In this document: piece by piece, positions 7,667 to 15,302 of the stretch
Layout of the letters: each line of letters opens with the position of its first letter
Numbering within the stretch: the stretch's first letter is position 1
From: a virus
Virus record (IMG/VR): IMGVR_UViG_3300006919_000001
Coordinates: 19,396-83,395 of that record
Strand: one strand, 5' to 3'
DNA: 64,000 bases
Notes under the pieces: model-generated
Told to the model about the DNA's origin: nothing
Databases searched by the model: none
The model's input: only the letters and a program-made list of their open reading frames with translations
Made by a program: the position numbers and the translations under genes

Positions 7667-8179
7667 TTAAATGTTTTTTAATAATGTTTCTAACCTTTCC
7701 TCCACTGTTCCAGTTAATGTAATTGGAGATAAACCGTGGTAATCTATTCTCTCTAATAATATTTCATCAATTTCTCTTTGAAAACTTTCTCCTTCAAATC
7801 GAATTCCATCGCTAATCAAACCAAATTCAATTGGTATATAAAAGAATTTAACATCGGGGCGTGGAGTACTTGTAAATAAGTTATTCCTTCTTTCAGCCAA
7901 ATCATCCCAACCCAGAGCCTTGCAATATGCATAGTGGTCTAGTGGAGTCCTTGTTGTAAATAGGTTACTTATTCGAGTTTCTAAATCCCATTTATTGTCT
8001 GAAATTCTATTAATCAATATCTGCTGGTCTCTTGCGGTTAACTTACCTCCAATTTCTTTATCGAAGGCTTTAACTATTCTTGAATCACCATCTTTAACTA
8101 TGTAATTAGAGCCTCTAAGGGCCAAACTATTTAGCAAGGTAGTTTTACCTACACCGTGTGTTCCTATTAATGCTATCAT
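7667..8179 (-). CDS. P-loop NTPase / nucleotide kinase-like protein
   Basis: 170 aa. The N-terminus is a Walker A motif, IGTHGVGKTTLLN. Further motifs are kinase-like (TTRTPLDHYAYCKALG, RPDVKFFYIPIEF), similar to the AAA_28/NadR-type kinase group. It overlaps the upstream TGT-like gene by four bases and abuts queC, so it is translated with the deazaguanine enzymes. It may phosphorylate a nucleoside or deoxynucleotide in that pathway; the substrate cannot be read from the sequence. Confidence 0.7.
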   Translation of the reverse strand: MIALIGTHGVGKTTLLNSLALRGSNYIVKDGDSRIVKAFDKEIGGKLTARDQQILINRISDNKWDLETRISNLFTTRTPLDHYAYCKALGWDDLAERRNNLFTSTPRPDVKFFYIPIEFGLISDGIRFEGESFQREIDEILLERIDYHGLSPITLTGTVEERLETLLKNI

Positions 8180-8958
8180 ATTAAATTCTTTTTAAATGAG
8201 CTTACGTTAAAGTCTATTGCTGCCCGTTGAGACTTTGTAGGAATGTGGGACAAAAGGTCAACTAATTTAATTGATTCTTTATAGTCCAGCGCTCCACCCT
8301 CATATGTGATATTTTTAATACCATGTACAATCGGGTTAGAAGTATCCAAAGAATAAACCCACTTATAATCTTTATAGTGTTTAAATTCTTGAGGTAATGA
8401 GCATCCTAATAAATGGTGTTCTTTTTCCTCATTAATAATACCTTCTTTTAACCAACGGTCAATCAGATTTTGACGACCTTCCATTCTACCTTTATCCGTT
8501 TGTTCGTAGTATGGATAATGGAAACAAATTGCGATTTGGTCACAAGCCCTATCCATGGCCCTGTAGCATGCAGTTAGTTCTTCATAGGTTGAACCCTGAA
8601 CTACCCCAATTGCTTTGCCCGGCACGTGGGCATAATACCTAAACCAATCATCTAGTTGTTGGCAAGTTTCCATTCCTTTCCCAAGTACATCTGGTACTAC
8701 ATAATGACTTGGTTTTAGTTTCATAATCCAGTATGCAAATTTGCTTGCTTCAAAAGCTTCGCCCAATTCAAATATGGAGTTATCTAAAATTACATCTCTA
8801 CCCGATTCTACCACGTCTTTATAAAATTGATAATACACAGAATTCTCTTCAAATAAATGAACGAGTGCATAATCATAATCATTAAATTCTAAGCTTTCTC
8901 CCAACATACAAGTTGGGACCTCGTGTGATACTTTGATTCTATTTATCGCTTGACCCAA
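8176..8958 (-). CDS. DpdA-like DNA transglycosylase paralogue (TGT fold), divergent
   Basis: 260 aa. Short blocks match the tRNA-guanine transglycosylase barrel: DVILDNSIFELGEAF (first catalytic Asp region), HYVVPDVLGKG, AIGVVQGSTYEEL, HLLGCSLPQEF and VYSLDTSNP (candidate nucleophile Asp). The zinc site of tRNA-acting TGTs is missing, as in phage DpdA enzymes that exchange guanine for a 7-deazaguanine in DNA. It sits between dUTPase and the P-loop/queC pair. A second TGT-like gene (10149-10952) lies 1.2 kb away, so this phage carries two different paralogues. Confidence 0.7.
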   Translation of the reverse strand: MGQAINRIKVSHEVPTCMLGESLEFNDYDYALVHLFEENSVYYQFYKDVVESGRDVILDNSIFELGEAFEASKFAYWIMKLKPSHYVVPDVLGKGMETCQQLDDWFRYYAHVPGKAIGVVQGSTYEELTACYRAMDRACDQIAICFHYPYYEQTDKGRMEGRQNLIDRWLKEGIINEEKEHHLLGCSLPQEFKHYKDYKWVYSLDTSNPIVHGIKNITYEGGALDYKESIKLVDLLSHIPTKSQRAAIDFNVSSFKKNLI

Positions 8959-9376
8959 AACCTTTTTCCCCCCTATCTGCTTTAGTTACTTCATCAATAA
9001 ATGAAACCTCAGATGGTATCATAAAGTATGGAATTATTTGAGCAACTCCTTGCCCTTTTTTTATTACCTGAGTGTCACTTGAAAAGTTATATAATTTAAC
9101 TCCCAAGTCTCCGCGGTATCCATTATCAATAATTCCCAAGTGTGGTTGTAATCCTTTCTTGAATCCCAACCCAGACCTTGGTTCTATTCTGAACCAATAT
9201 CCCGGAGTTATATATCCCAATTTTAAACCCACCGATACTACTGCCGAACATCCAGCTTCGATTAATACATCCTCTACTGAGAATAGGTCATAACCAGCAT
9301 CTCCAGTTGATTTGCAATCATGGTTCTTTTCTGGAAGCATAGCCTCCTCATGTGTTTTTACAAATTTTATTTCCAT
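8939..9376 (-). CDS. dut: dUTP pyrophosphatase (dUTPase)
   Basis: 145 aa trimeric dUTPase with all five family motifs: AGYDLFS, PRSGLGFKKG, GIIDNGYRGDLGVKL, KKGQGVAQIIP and the C-terminal RGEKGFGSSDK. It hydrolyses dUTP to dUMP and pyrophosphate, keeping uracil out of phage DNA and supplying dUMP. Its 3' end overlaps the DpdA-like gene and its 5' end shares a base with the folE stop region, so it is embedded in the nucleotide/deazaguanine operon. Confidence 0.95.
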   Translation of the reverse strand: MEIKFVKTHEEAMLPEKNHDCKSTGDAGYDLFSVEDVLIEAGCSAVVSVGLKLGYITPGYWFRIEPRSGLGFKKGLQPHLGIIDNGYRGDLGVKLYNFSSDTQVIKKGQGVAQIIPYFMIPSEVSFIDEVTKADRGEKGFGSSDK

Positions 9377-10083
9377 TATCTTAAGTTATTTGCTAATTCA
9401 ATATTCTTATAAAATTCACTTCTTGCCATTGGCTCAGTAAAGAAAGCTCCAGTTAATTTTGCTGTTTGCATTGAAGCACCTTGATGTCCAACACCCCTAC
9501 AACTTACGCAATTATGTGTTGCCGAAATGTGTACGGCTACTCCTAAATTACCTTCGCAAATTTCCTCTACTGCGTTATGAATAGCGACTGTCAATTGCTC
9601 TTGTATAGCACCTCTTCTTCCGAAGTGTTCAACTATTCTATTTAGCTTTGATAAGCCTACTACCATTCCTTCGCTTGATGCAATGTAGGCTACGCTTACT
9701 TTTCCCATAATAGTTTGGTGGTGGTGGCTACATTGAGATACCAATGGAATATTACTTTCCTGCACAATAGCTCCATACCCATCACTTGGGAATGCAGTTA
9801 TTTTACTCATGTTTTCATAACGTCCCTTCCATAGGTCATTCACATAAGCTTTGGCCACTCTGCGTGGAGTGTCATTTGAATTTGGATCATTCTTCCAATC
9901 ACAACCTAATGCGTCTAAGAAATATCCATATGCGACCGCTGCATTGTTTATGATTACCTCTTTTTCTTCGGTTGATAATACTGCCTTTTTCCCCTCCGCT
10001 TTTTGCTTTTCTGCCAACTGCGTTGAAATTCCATTGGAGTGGCCAATTTTGGCTATCTCTAGGTTTAATACTTTTTCACTCAT
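9376..10083 (-). CDS. folE: GTP cyclohydrolase I (FolE)
   Basis: 235 aa. The C-terminal two thirds carry FolE signatures: SQCSHHHQTIMGKVSVAYI (zinc/substrate residues), GLSKLNRIVEHFGRR, EQLTVAIHNAV and HNCVSCRGVGHQG (zinc Cys). It converts GTP to dihydroneopterin triphosphate, the first step toward preQ0. An N-terminal extension of about 50 residues (EKQKAEGKKAVLSTEEK) is longer than in minimal enzymes. With queD, queE and queC in the same operon the phage has the whole GTP-to-preQ0 route. Confidence 0.95.
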   Translation of the reverse strand: MSEKVLNLEIAKIGHSNGISTQLAEKQKAEGKKAVLSTEEKEVIINNAAVAYGYFLDALGCDWKNDPNSNDTPRRVAKAYVNDLWKGRYENMSKITAFPSDGYGAIVQESNIPLVSQCSHHHQTIMGKVSVAYIASSEGMVVGLSKLNRIVEHFGRRGAIQEQLTVAIHNAVEEICEGNLGVAVHISATHNCVSCRGVGHQGASMQTAKLTGAFFTEPMARSEFYKNIELANNLR

Positions 10084-10120
10084 ATTTGTTTTCTAGTTTT
10101 ATTATTATTCGTTAAAGGTA

Positions 10121-10142
10121 TGGAGAACTTTTCAATTCTCCA
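10121..10142. promoter_or_regulatory. Inverted repeat upstream of folE
   Basis: Perfect seven-base arms TGGAGAA / TTCTCCA around an eight-base loop, in the 65-base gap between the TGT-like gene and folE. A TACCTTTAACG box follows on the minus strand. It may be an operator, a processing hairpin or part of a weak promoter. Confidence 0.4.
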
Positions 10143-10148
10143 CGCCTT

Positions 10149-10952
10149 TTAAAATGTATCGTATAAAAAGCTTCTGCTCTTAGCTCTTGCAAATGCATAT
10201 AGGGCCGCGTGTATTTTTAACTCTGCATAGGTATCCAATTCTGGATGCTCTTTTCTAGCATGAGCCAAATTGATAGCATATTGAAAAATTGAATAATCCA
10301 CAGTATCCGGTCGAACGAATTTAAAGGTCTCCACATTTTGGCAACCTAGTAAATGAACCTTCTTTCCACACTGTCTAGCATAGTTCATCATTTTCAATAA
10401 CTCTTCCCTATTGGTATGCCATGCTCTCTCCTGAGCTAAACCTCCAATTGCTAAAGTTGGATACATTTCGCTTTCACATAAATCTTTCCAATATTGAAAT
10501 CCTTGGTGTAGTTTAAATACTGGAGTAGGATACATGCCTGTAACATCAAACACCTCTTGCCTGCAATAATTGGATGGACACAATAGGTCTTCCGATTTTC
10601 TAAAGTATTCATTATCCAATTCAAATATCATATGATACTCTGCAATGGAACACATTTTTAAAAATTTCCTTTTCATCTTTTCACAAAGCTTTTCGAAATC
10701 TTCCTTGTCCAGTGTTTGTTGCTTTTTAAATAAAGTAAAACCACCAGAATCCAAAAATAATCTATCCTTGCCAACCATGTCATAAATCTCTTTCGTTACC
10801 ACAAATGGCATATCTACTGTTGAGATTAATACACTATTTGTAAAGGAGTCAAGTAGAGCTGGAAGTACTTTTCTCCACGTACCCTTTTCTCCGCACGAAT
10901 AGATAAGTCCGGCACCTAGTCCGTATACTAATTTGTCCTGCTCTTTACTCAT
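10149..10952 (-). CDS. DpdA-like 7-deazaguanine DNA transglycosylase (TGT fold)
   Basis: 267 aa TIM-barrel protein of the TGT superfamily. Visible blocks are RLFLDSGGFTLFKK (equivalent of the DSGGFQ substrate loop), FKLHQGFQYWKDL, LAIGGLAQERAWH (GGL/GE ribose-binding loop), VHLLGCQN and VDYSIFQYAIN. It lacks the zinc-binding CxCxxC of tRNA TGTs, as expected for a DNA-acting DpdA. It would swap guanine in phage DNA for preQ0 or a derivative. The gene follows a ParB-like gene with an 8-base overlap, so the two may act as a pair. Confidence 0.82.
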   Translation of the reverse strand: MSKEQDKLVYGLGAGLIYSCGEKGTWRKVLPALLDSFTNSVLISTVDMPFVVTKEIYDMVGKDRLFLDSGGFTLFKKQQTLDKEDFEKLCEKMKRKFLKMCSIAEYHMIFELDNEYFRKSEDLLCPSNYCRQEVFDVTGMYPTPVFKLHQGFQYWKDLCESEMYPTLAIGGLAQERAWHTNREELLKMMNYARQCGKKVHLLGCQNVETFKFVRPDTVDYSIFQYAINLAHARKEHPELDTYAELKIHAALYAFARAKSRSFLYDTF

Positions 10953-11373
10953 CTTTTTTTCCTTTTAAAAGTTCCTCTAAATCTTTCTTATTGTTACTGA
11001 ATGAGGTGAGTCCTAATTCTCCCATGAGCTCATCTGGATTCTCAGACATTAGCCTGTCAATTTCAGCATAGTTCCATTGGGAATATTCTCCCACTCTATT
11101 GTCAGCAATTACAAAACCCTTTATCTGGTCTTCCGTTAATCCACTTATTGCAAGCACATCAATTTCGCCTTCATATTTTAGAAGCTTCAAAGCTTTCAAC
11201 CTTGTGTGTCCAGCTAGTATCATTAGCTTGTCGGTAACCACTATTGGATTGATATATCCGTAGGCCTCAATTGACTTGGCAACCACTTTTGCAGATTTAT
11301 TATTTCTACGTGGATTCCTTCCATAAGGGACAAGGTCGTTTATATCTACCTTTATTAATTTTTTCTCCATCAT
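10945..11373 (-). CDS. ParB/Srx-fold protein, partner of DpdA
   Basis: 142 aa with an N-terminal ParB-type nuclease/CTPase-fold domain: VDINDLVPYGRNPRRN, KSIEAYGYINPIVV, LAGHTRLKALKLLK and KGFVIADNRVGEYSQW. In phages this domain is often linked to DNA modification genes, where it is thought to help recognise DNA. Here it overlaps the TGT-like gene by eight bases and heads the transcript segment leading into folE and the rest. No partition system (ParA, parS arrays) is seen. Confidence 0.8.
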   Translation of the reverse strand: MMEKKLIKVDINDLVPYGRNPRRNNKSAKVVAKSIEAYGYINPIVVTDKLMILAGHTRLKALKLLKYEGEIDVLAISGLTEDQIKGFVIADNRVGEYSQWNYAEIDRLMSENPDELMGELGLTSFSNNKKDLEELLKGKKDE

Positions 11374-11405
11374 TATTTGTTTTTATTATTAATATTAATT
11401 CTTAG

Positions 11406-11476
11406 CCGTCGGTGTGGGAATCGAACCCACGGTCTTTTACTGTACTGTAAATGCTCTACCTTTGAGCTATCCTCCG
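11406..11476 (-). tRNA. tRNA-like element 2
   Basis: 71 nt with a canonical D-arm (GCTC-AAAGGTA-GAGC) and perfect T-arm (GTGGG-TTCGATT-CCCAC). The acceptor pairs CGGAGGA with ACCGACG but contains a tandem G-A/A-G mismatch and an A-A. The anticodon stem TTTAC/GTAAA is perfect, but its loop has six bases (AGTACA) rather than seven and lacks U33, so no anticodon can be assigned. CCA is not encoded. It is either a decayed tRNA or a specialised tRNA mimic. Confidence 0.55.
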
Positions 11477-11490
11477 TTTTGTAGCTGCGA

Positions 11491-11640
11491 TTTAAAAAAG
11501 ATCGAACTTTAGAAAATTTAGCTACATTTTGTGGTCAAAAAAGATCGTTTTACATTTTTTACAAAATATATTTTTATCAAATCCAGCTTTTTCAAGCGCG
11601 ATTTCGATCTTTTCGATCTTAAAATCGATCTTTTTAAATC
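11491..11640. repeat. GATC-rich iterated motif region with inverted repeats
   Basis: Five GATC sites occur within about 130 bases (11500, 11543, 11606, 11616, 11627), each inside the motif AAAAGATCGA or its complement. Two face right and three face left. The outer copies form an inverted repeat GATTTAAAAAAGATCGA / TCGATCTTTTTAAATC. The stretch is non-coding and AT-rich and lies between tRNA-like element 2 and queE. It could be a replication origin, a ParB-like or DpdA recognition site, or a regulator-binding region. Confidence 0.6.
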
Positions 11641-11678
11641 CGTATGTCGAAATGCGTGAACCGTTAATTACTAACTAG

Positions 11679-12467
11679 TTACACTTCTCTCTGGTCTTCA
11701 AAGGCAATAATGTGTGGCCTCCATGTCATACGATATCCGTTATCCCTTACCCAATCAAATACCAATGGGTATGATTTGAATAATGATTCCCTAGAGTCGC
11801 CTGCAGGCATGAACCAAACCTTACCACTTGGTGCCTCTATGCAATCGAGAAAATATAATATCTCATCAAGTGCATCCTCATCTTTACCATCCCACACTGG
11901 TTTGATATGAAAGTCTTTATGGTAATTGATTGACTTTGAAATCGCATCCACATTAAGCCTAAACTTATTGTGTTGTCTAATCATTTTCTCATCCGTAATT
12001 TTTCCCTTGGGAGTTTCCACTCCAAGCACCGGAACACTATTACTAAACTTTGGACTAATAGATAATAAATCAATAGGATAATCAGTTTCAAGAAAATGAC
12101 TACCCTCAGTTTCGATTGTAATAAAAATTCCATTATCATTTGCAAAATGTGTTAATTCATTTACCAGCTTAGGCCACATTGTCGGGCTTCCGCCTGTAAG
12201 CATCATCTCCTTGATATGTGGATTCTTTTTATAAGCTTCCACTATATCATCAAAAGAGTAGAGCCCCTTGTCCGGATGAATGCTCGTGTACCATGAATCA
12301 CACCAACCGCCTTCTCCAAAAAAGCATCTATGTGTACATCCGGTGGTCCTGATTACCACAGTTGGATAACCTGCCCTACTACCCTCTGATTGTACCGCGG
12401 TATAAATCTCAACAATTCCTTGCCTTTTTGATTTGTCCTCCTCGGACATTCTTTTTATTTTTCCCAT
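11679..12467 (-). CDS. queE: 7-carboxy-7-deazaguanine synthase (QueE), radical SAM
   Basis: 262 aa. The radical-SAM cysteines lie in TTGCTHRCFFGEGGWCDSWY (Cys at three positions for the 4Fe-4S cluster), preceded by EIYTAVQSEGSRAGYPT as in QueE. MMLTGGSPTMW is the SAM-binding GGxP segment. The enzyme converts 6-carboxy-tetrahydropterin to CDG, the third step toward preQ0. The spacing between the first two Cys and the third is typical of the short-cluster-loop QueE group. It lies downstream of queD. Confidence 0.92.
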   Translation of the reverse strand: MGKIKRMSEEDKSKRQGIVEIYTAVQSEGSRAGYPTVVIRTTGCTHRCFFGEGGWCDSWYTSIHPDKGLYSFDDIVEAYKKNPHIKEMMLTGGSPTMWPKLVNELTHFANDNGIFITIETEGSHFLETDYPIDLLSISPKFSNSVPVLGVETPKGKITDEKMIRQHNKFRLNVDAISKSINYHKDFHIKPVWDGKDEDALDEILYFLDCIEAPSGKVWFMPAGDSRESLFKSYPLVFDWVRDNGYRMTWRPHIIAFEDQREV

Positions 12468-12661
12468 CTTAATATTACATTTTGGTCTAATACTTTATCT
12501 GGACAATCCAGAAATCTTTTAATTATTTCATCCCTCTCTTTTAGTAAACATTCTTCCTTGGAACATTTTTCTAAAATATTAAACTCAAATAATTCTCCAT
12601 CATCATATGTAAACCTAATTTTCTTTATAAATTGAACTATTGTTGTCGTTCTCCCAACACT
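12455..12661 (-). CDS. Open frame lacking an ATG between queD and queE
   Basis: A frame of up to 68 codons, open from a TAG at 12662-12664, runs through the end of queD and the gap, and stops inside the first codons of queE (TAA at 12455-12457). The predicted peptide is protein-like: KKIRFTYDDGELFEFNI, then LEKCSKEECLLKERDE and RFLDCPDKVLDQNV. There is no in-frame ATG, GTG or TTG early in the frame; an AUA or AUU start, or a frameshift from queD, would be needed. It may be a real gene with a non-standard start. Confidence 0.4.
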   Translation of the reverse strand, partial: SVGRTTTIVQFIKKIRFTYDDGELFEFNILEKCSKEECLLKERDEIIKRFLDCPDKVLDQNVILRWEK

Positions 12662-13109
12662 CTACTTTTGTAACTCTACACCTAGCACCATCCGTTAAGG
12701 CCAACCTTTCATTAAAATGGTCATAGACTAGCTTAGCGCAACTCTCTGCGCCCATCTTTTCTAGTACGACTAACTTAGCCAAGCCTAGCTCTTGAAGCAC
12801 CTCAAAAGTCTCTAATTGCGGGTCATCCTTTTCAATTAACAAAGTATGATCCCACATGCTATTCATCCATTTCTTTAGGCCATTGCCCGGAGTTGGTTCC
12901 GCATCCGTATCTTTGAATCCACCATAGTCAACTACCCAATTCATTTCGTCCAATCCTTGGTTTCCATCCATTGGAGTATTCGATTCAAAATACACTTTAA
13001 ATTTTAAAGCATACCCATGTAATAATTGACAATGAGAATGCGCAGCTCTCCACTGTCTTAATGCAACGCTGTAATTGCTAAACGTTTTTGTAGATTGATA
13101 TAGTCCCAT
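12615..13109 (-). CDS. queD: 6-carboxy-tetrahydropterin synthase (QueD)
   Basis: 164 aa. Zinc-binding histidines lie in AAHSHCQLLHGYALKFKV, followed by MNWVVDYGGFK and MWDHTLLIEKDDP as in QueD/PTPS proteins. Residues CAKLVYDHFNERL and VTKVECWEND complete the fold. It converts dihydroneopterin triphosphate to 6-carboxy-5,6,7,8-tetrahydropterin, the second step of the preQ0 route. It starts two bases after the stop of a small membrane-protein gene. Confidence 0.9.
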   Translation of the reverse strand: MGLYQSTKTFSNYSVALRQWRAAHSHCQLLHGYALKFKVYFESNTPMDGNQGLDEMNWVVDYGGFKDTDAEPTPGNGLKKWMNSMWDHTLLIEKDDPQLETFEVLQELGLAKLVVLEKMGAESCAKLVYDHFNERLALTDGARCRVTKVECWENDNNSSIYKEN

Positions 13110-13111
13110 AA

Positions 13112-13372
13112 TTATTTATTTTTTTTAGTTGGTAATAATTCCATGTCCCATATTTTACTTTCACTTAATTTCATCCAGCCCAATGCTAGTAAGAAAAATA
13201 TTGAGACTATTGTTAGTACTGGTCCAAATACTGCAAATAAAAGTGATATAAGAATATCCTTTACTCGTAGTGACCCGCTAAGTAAGCATACTCCAATTGC
13301 GGATAAAAGTCCGCTAAGGTACCATAATAAAAATAATTCAATTTCTGTTAATCCTGATAAAAATGTATCCAT
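13112..13372 (-). CDS. 86-aa membrane protein
   Basis: Contains two or three hydrophobic helices (FLLWYLSGLLSAIGVCLL, LLFAVFGPVLTIVSIFFLLA) separated by a short charged loop. Co-transcribed between the DnaQ-like and queD genes. It could be a transporter-like or host-takeover membrane protein; no family is recognised. Confidence 0.65.
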   Translation of the reverse strand: MDTFLSGLTEIELFLLWYLSGLLSAIGVCLLSGSLRVKDILISLLFAVFGPVLTIVSIFFLLALGWMKLSESKIWDMELLPTKKNK

Positions 13373-13383
13373 AGTTTTTGTTT

Positions 13384-14268
13384 TTAAAAGTTAAAATTAT
13401 ATTTTTTTCTTTTATACTTGGAAGATTGAGCCCCCTCTCCTCGTAAGCCTTTTAATAGCTTTACTAAAAATTGTGCATTTGAAATTGTATCGGCCAATGC
13501 CCGGTGCGCACCCTTTAAGGTTAAACCAACTTCATTGGCACAAACTCCTAATGCAAAACTTGATAATTCAAACCATCTTAATCTGGCCCATTCTAATGTA
13601 TCAATCATTTGAGTGTCCGAAATTACTTTATGTAGGTTTGCTCCGTTTTTTTCAAATAGCTTTTCTAGAAATGGATTATCAAATTTCTTTATATTATGAC
13701 CAGCCAATATCGGCTTGCTATTTCCCACGGTGTGTTTTTTAATCATAGTTTGAATCAACTCAAATGCTTCTTTTATATCTACACCTTCTTCAACCATAAG
13801 CTCTCTTGAAATACCTGTTACTTCTAAAGCTTGTGGATTATAAGATTTGTCAAAATACAATTTTGCAATTGAGCCTAGGTCTTCTCTTTCCTCTAATTGG
13901 AGGTAAGTTTCATAATCAATAATACTTCCATTTGCCTCCATCCATATGTAGAATGTTTTAATATCCTCCACCAATGGCTCTAAATTCTTTAAAGTAATCA
14001 TGTGTCCATTATACTCCAATATATTTAATCCAGTCTCAGTGTCTTTTTCCTTCAACATTTTAAATAATTCCCTTGCTTCTCTAATTGGCTCTTCTTCCAC
14101 CATTGTTAAATTAAGCCAAGGTTTAATCAATGTGCTAAATTCATCTGCTATTTCTAATGTTTCTAAATCAATAGCAACGATTGCTATTTCTGTAATTTGG
14201 TTGTGCGAGGAACTAAACCCTCCAGTCTCTAAATCATAGACTAAAATCTTCTTATAAGGTGATATCAT
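13384..14268 (-). CDS. DnaQ-like 3'-5' exonuclease
   Basis: 294 aa DEDDh-type exonuclease. Motif I is VYDLETGGFSSSHNQITEIA (catalytic Asp and Glu), motif II LAGHNIKKFDNPFLEKLF, motif III HRALADTISNAQFLVKLL (His and Asp). It is longer than bacterial epsilon subunits because of an insertion at about residues 60-150. Since the PHP domain of the phage polymerase looks inactive, this protein probably supplies proofreading in trans. Confidence 0.88.
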   Translation of the reverse strand: MISPYKKILVYDLETGGFSSSHNQITEIAIVAIDLETLEIADEFSTLIKPWLNLTMVEEEPIREARELFKMLKEKDTETGLNILEYNGHMITLKNLEPLVEDIKTFYIWMEANGSIIDYETYLQLEEREDLGSIAKLYFDKSYNPQALEVTGISRELMVEEGVDIKEAFELIQTMIKKHTVGNSKPILAGHNIKKFDNPFLEKLFEKNGANLHKVISDTQMIDTLEWARLRWFELSSFALGVCANEVGLTLKGAHRALADTISNAQFLVKLLKGLRGEGAQSSKYKRKKYNFNF

Positions 14269-14328
14269 ATTTGTTGTTTTTTAATTGTTTTGAGGTACTA
14301 CTTCTCTATAAGGATTGAGGTAACGCGT

Positions 14329-14351
14329 AACTCTTTGATATTTAAAGAGTT
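14329..14351. promoter_or_regulatory. Inverted repeat in gap before dnaQ-like gene
   Basis: Perfect arms AACTCTTT / AAAGAGTT with a seven-base spacer in the 110-base gap between the HNH gene and the exonuclease gene. No T-run follows on the minus strand, so an operator or mRNA hairpin is more likely than a terminator. Confidence 0.35.
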
Positions 14352-14380
14352 CTCTGTATTTTCGAAATTTTTTACAACGA

Positions 14381-14908
14381 CTAAAAATAATCGGGTAGTA
14401 AAATTGAATTGGCCCTATATATGTCCATTGACTTCTTATCCCCAAAGTCCCATTTTGTATGGCATCTTAAACATAAATGATTTATGTTTTTTAAACTATG
14501 CCTCAATTCTGGTGCAATTGATTTTGCTACTATATGAGAGTATCTAAACCTAGCTATTAGCTTTCCAGCTCCATCTCTAAATTCAATTGGCAATGAAGTT
14601 CCACATTCCTCACATTCATGGTTTGAATTGTTAAAACATTTCTCATAAAATACCTCATCCAATATTAAATTACTTAGACCCTTGGGCTTGCCACCTCCAC
14701 CATAAACCAATTTGTGCCTAGAGCTTCCCTTGTCTATATCTCGTTTAAGGCGCGTTTCCGTCGTTTTGACAGCCTTTATATCTTTCCTGACATACTTATA
14801 TGCCCTAGGCTCTTTGCCTTCATCTAATCGCTCCCTATTGCATATTGCACAAAGCTTCCAATGTTTGTTGGCAATCTCCTTTTCTTTATTGCATCCTTTG
14901 CATTCCAT
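14381..14908 (-). CDS. HNH endonuclease-like protein with N-terminal zinc knuckle
   Basis: 175 aa. The N-terminus has paired cysteines (CKGCNKEKE, CAICNRERL). The C-terminal half is an HNH-type zinc finger nuclease: HECEECGTSLP, RYSHIVAKS, ELRHSLKNINHLCLRCH, KWDFGDKK, with the catalytic His in SHIV and the Asn in NINHLC. It could be a free-standing homing endonuclease, a recombination or packaging nuclease, or a host-DNA degrader. It follows the 79-aa gene directly. Confidence 0.8.
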   Translation of the reverse strand: MECKGCNKEKEIANKHWKLCAICNRERLDEGKEPRAYKYVRKDIKAVKTTETRLKRDIDKGSSRHKLVYGGGGKPKGLSNLILDEVFYEKCFNNSNHECEECGTSLPIEFRDGAGKLIARFRYSHIVAKSIAPELRHSLKNINHLCLRCHTKWDFGDKKSMDIYRANSILLPDYF

Positions 14909-15148
14909 TTACCAAATTGTTATAAAGTTTGAATACCCATTTCTATAAACAAACTTCCATTGTTGGCATTCAAATATTTTTCTTTCATATTCAAAAACCT
15001 CACCTATTGTATTTGTGATTGTTTTCGGAAATGTATGGTCATACTTCCCAGCGCAGTTTTCAAAATGTCTTTTCCTTACCACCGTGTGGCCACCTTCTAT
15101 TTTATAATCTCCTTTAAATTCTACTTTTAAATTTCTTGTCTGTAACAT
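14909..15148 (-). CDS. Hypothetical 79-aa protein
   Basis: Begins MLQTRNLKVEFKGDYKIEGG and ends NGYSNFITIW, with two cysteines and a basic central part. First gene after a strong phage promoter (15218-15249), heading the operon of HNH, exonuclease and deazaguanine genes. Its function is unknown. Confidence 0.6.
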   Translation of the reverse strand: MLQTRNLKVEFKGDYKIEGGHTVVRKRHFENCAGKYDHTFPKTITNTIGEVFEYERKIFECQQWKFVYRNGYSNFITIW

Positions 15149-15217
15149 ATTGTTTTTTGTTTTTTATTAGTTAAAACAGTTCCACCAAAAGTTAATGGTC
15201 ATGTTATTTATTTTTGA

Positions 15218-15249
15218 TAAAGATAAAGCTTATATCTCTACGAACCTAC
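15218..15249 (-). promoter_or_regulatory. Phage promoter for the HNH/exonuclease/queuosine operon
   Basis: Minus strand GTAGGTTCGTA, 13 bases, TATCTTTA. It lies 70 bases upstream of the 79-aa gene. No other good family promoter is seen until 6.8 kb, so it may drive the whole deazaguanine island. Confidence 0.85.
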
Positions 15250-15302
15250 ATAATTCGAAATTTTTTTGTTTTTCTTTATTTTAGCCTACTGTGTTATACA
15301 AG

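Noticed and set aside
10945-11373. Plasmid-type partition system
   Set aside because: No ParA and no parS-like arrays; the ParB-like protein is tied to the TGT gene instead.
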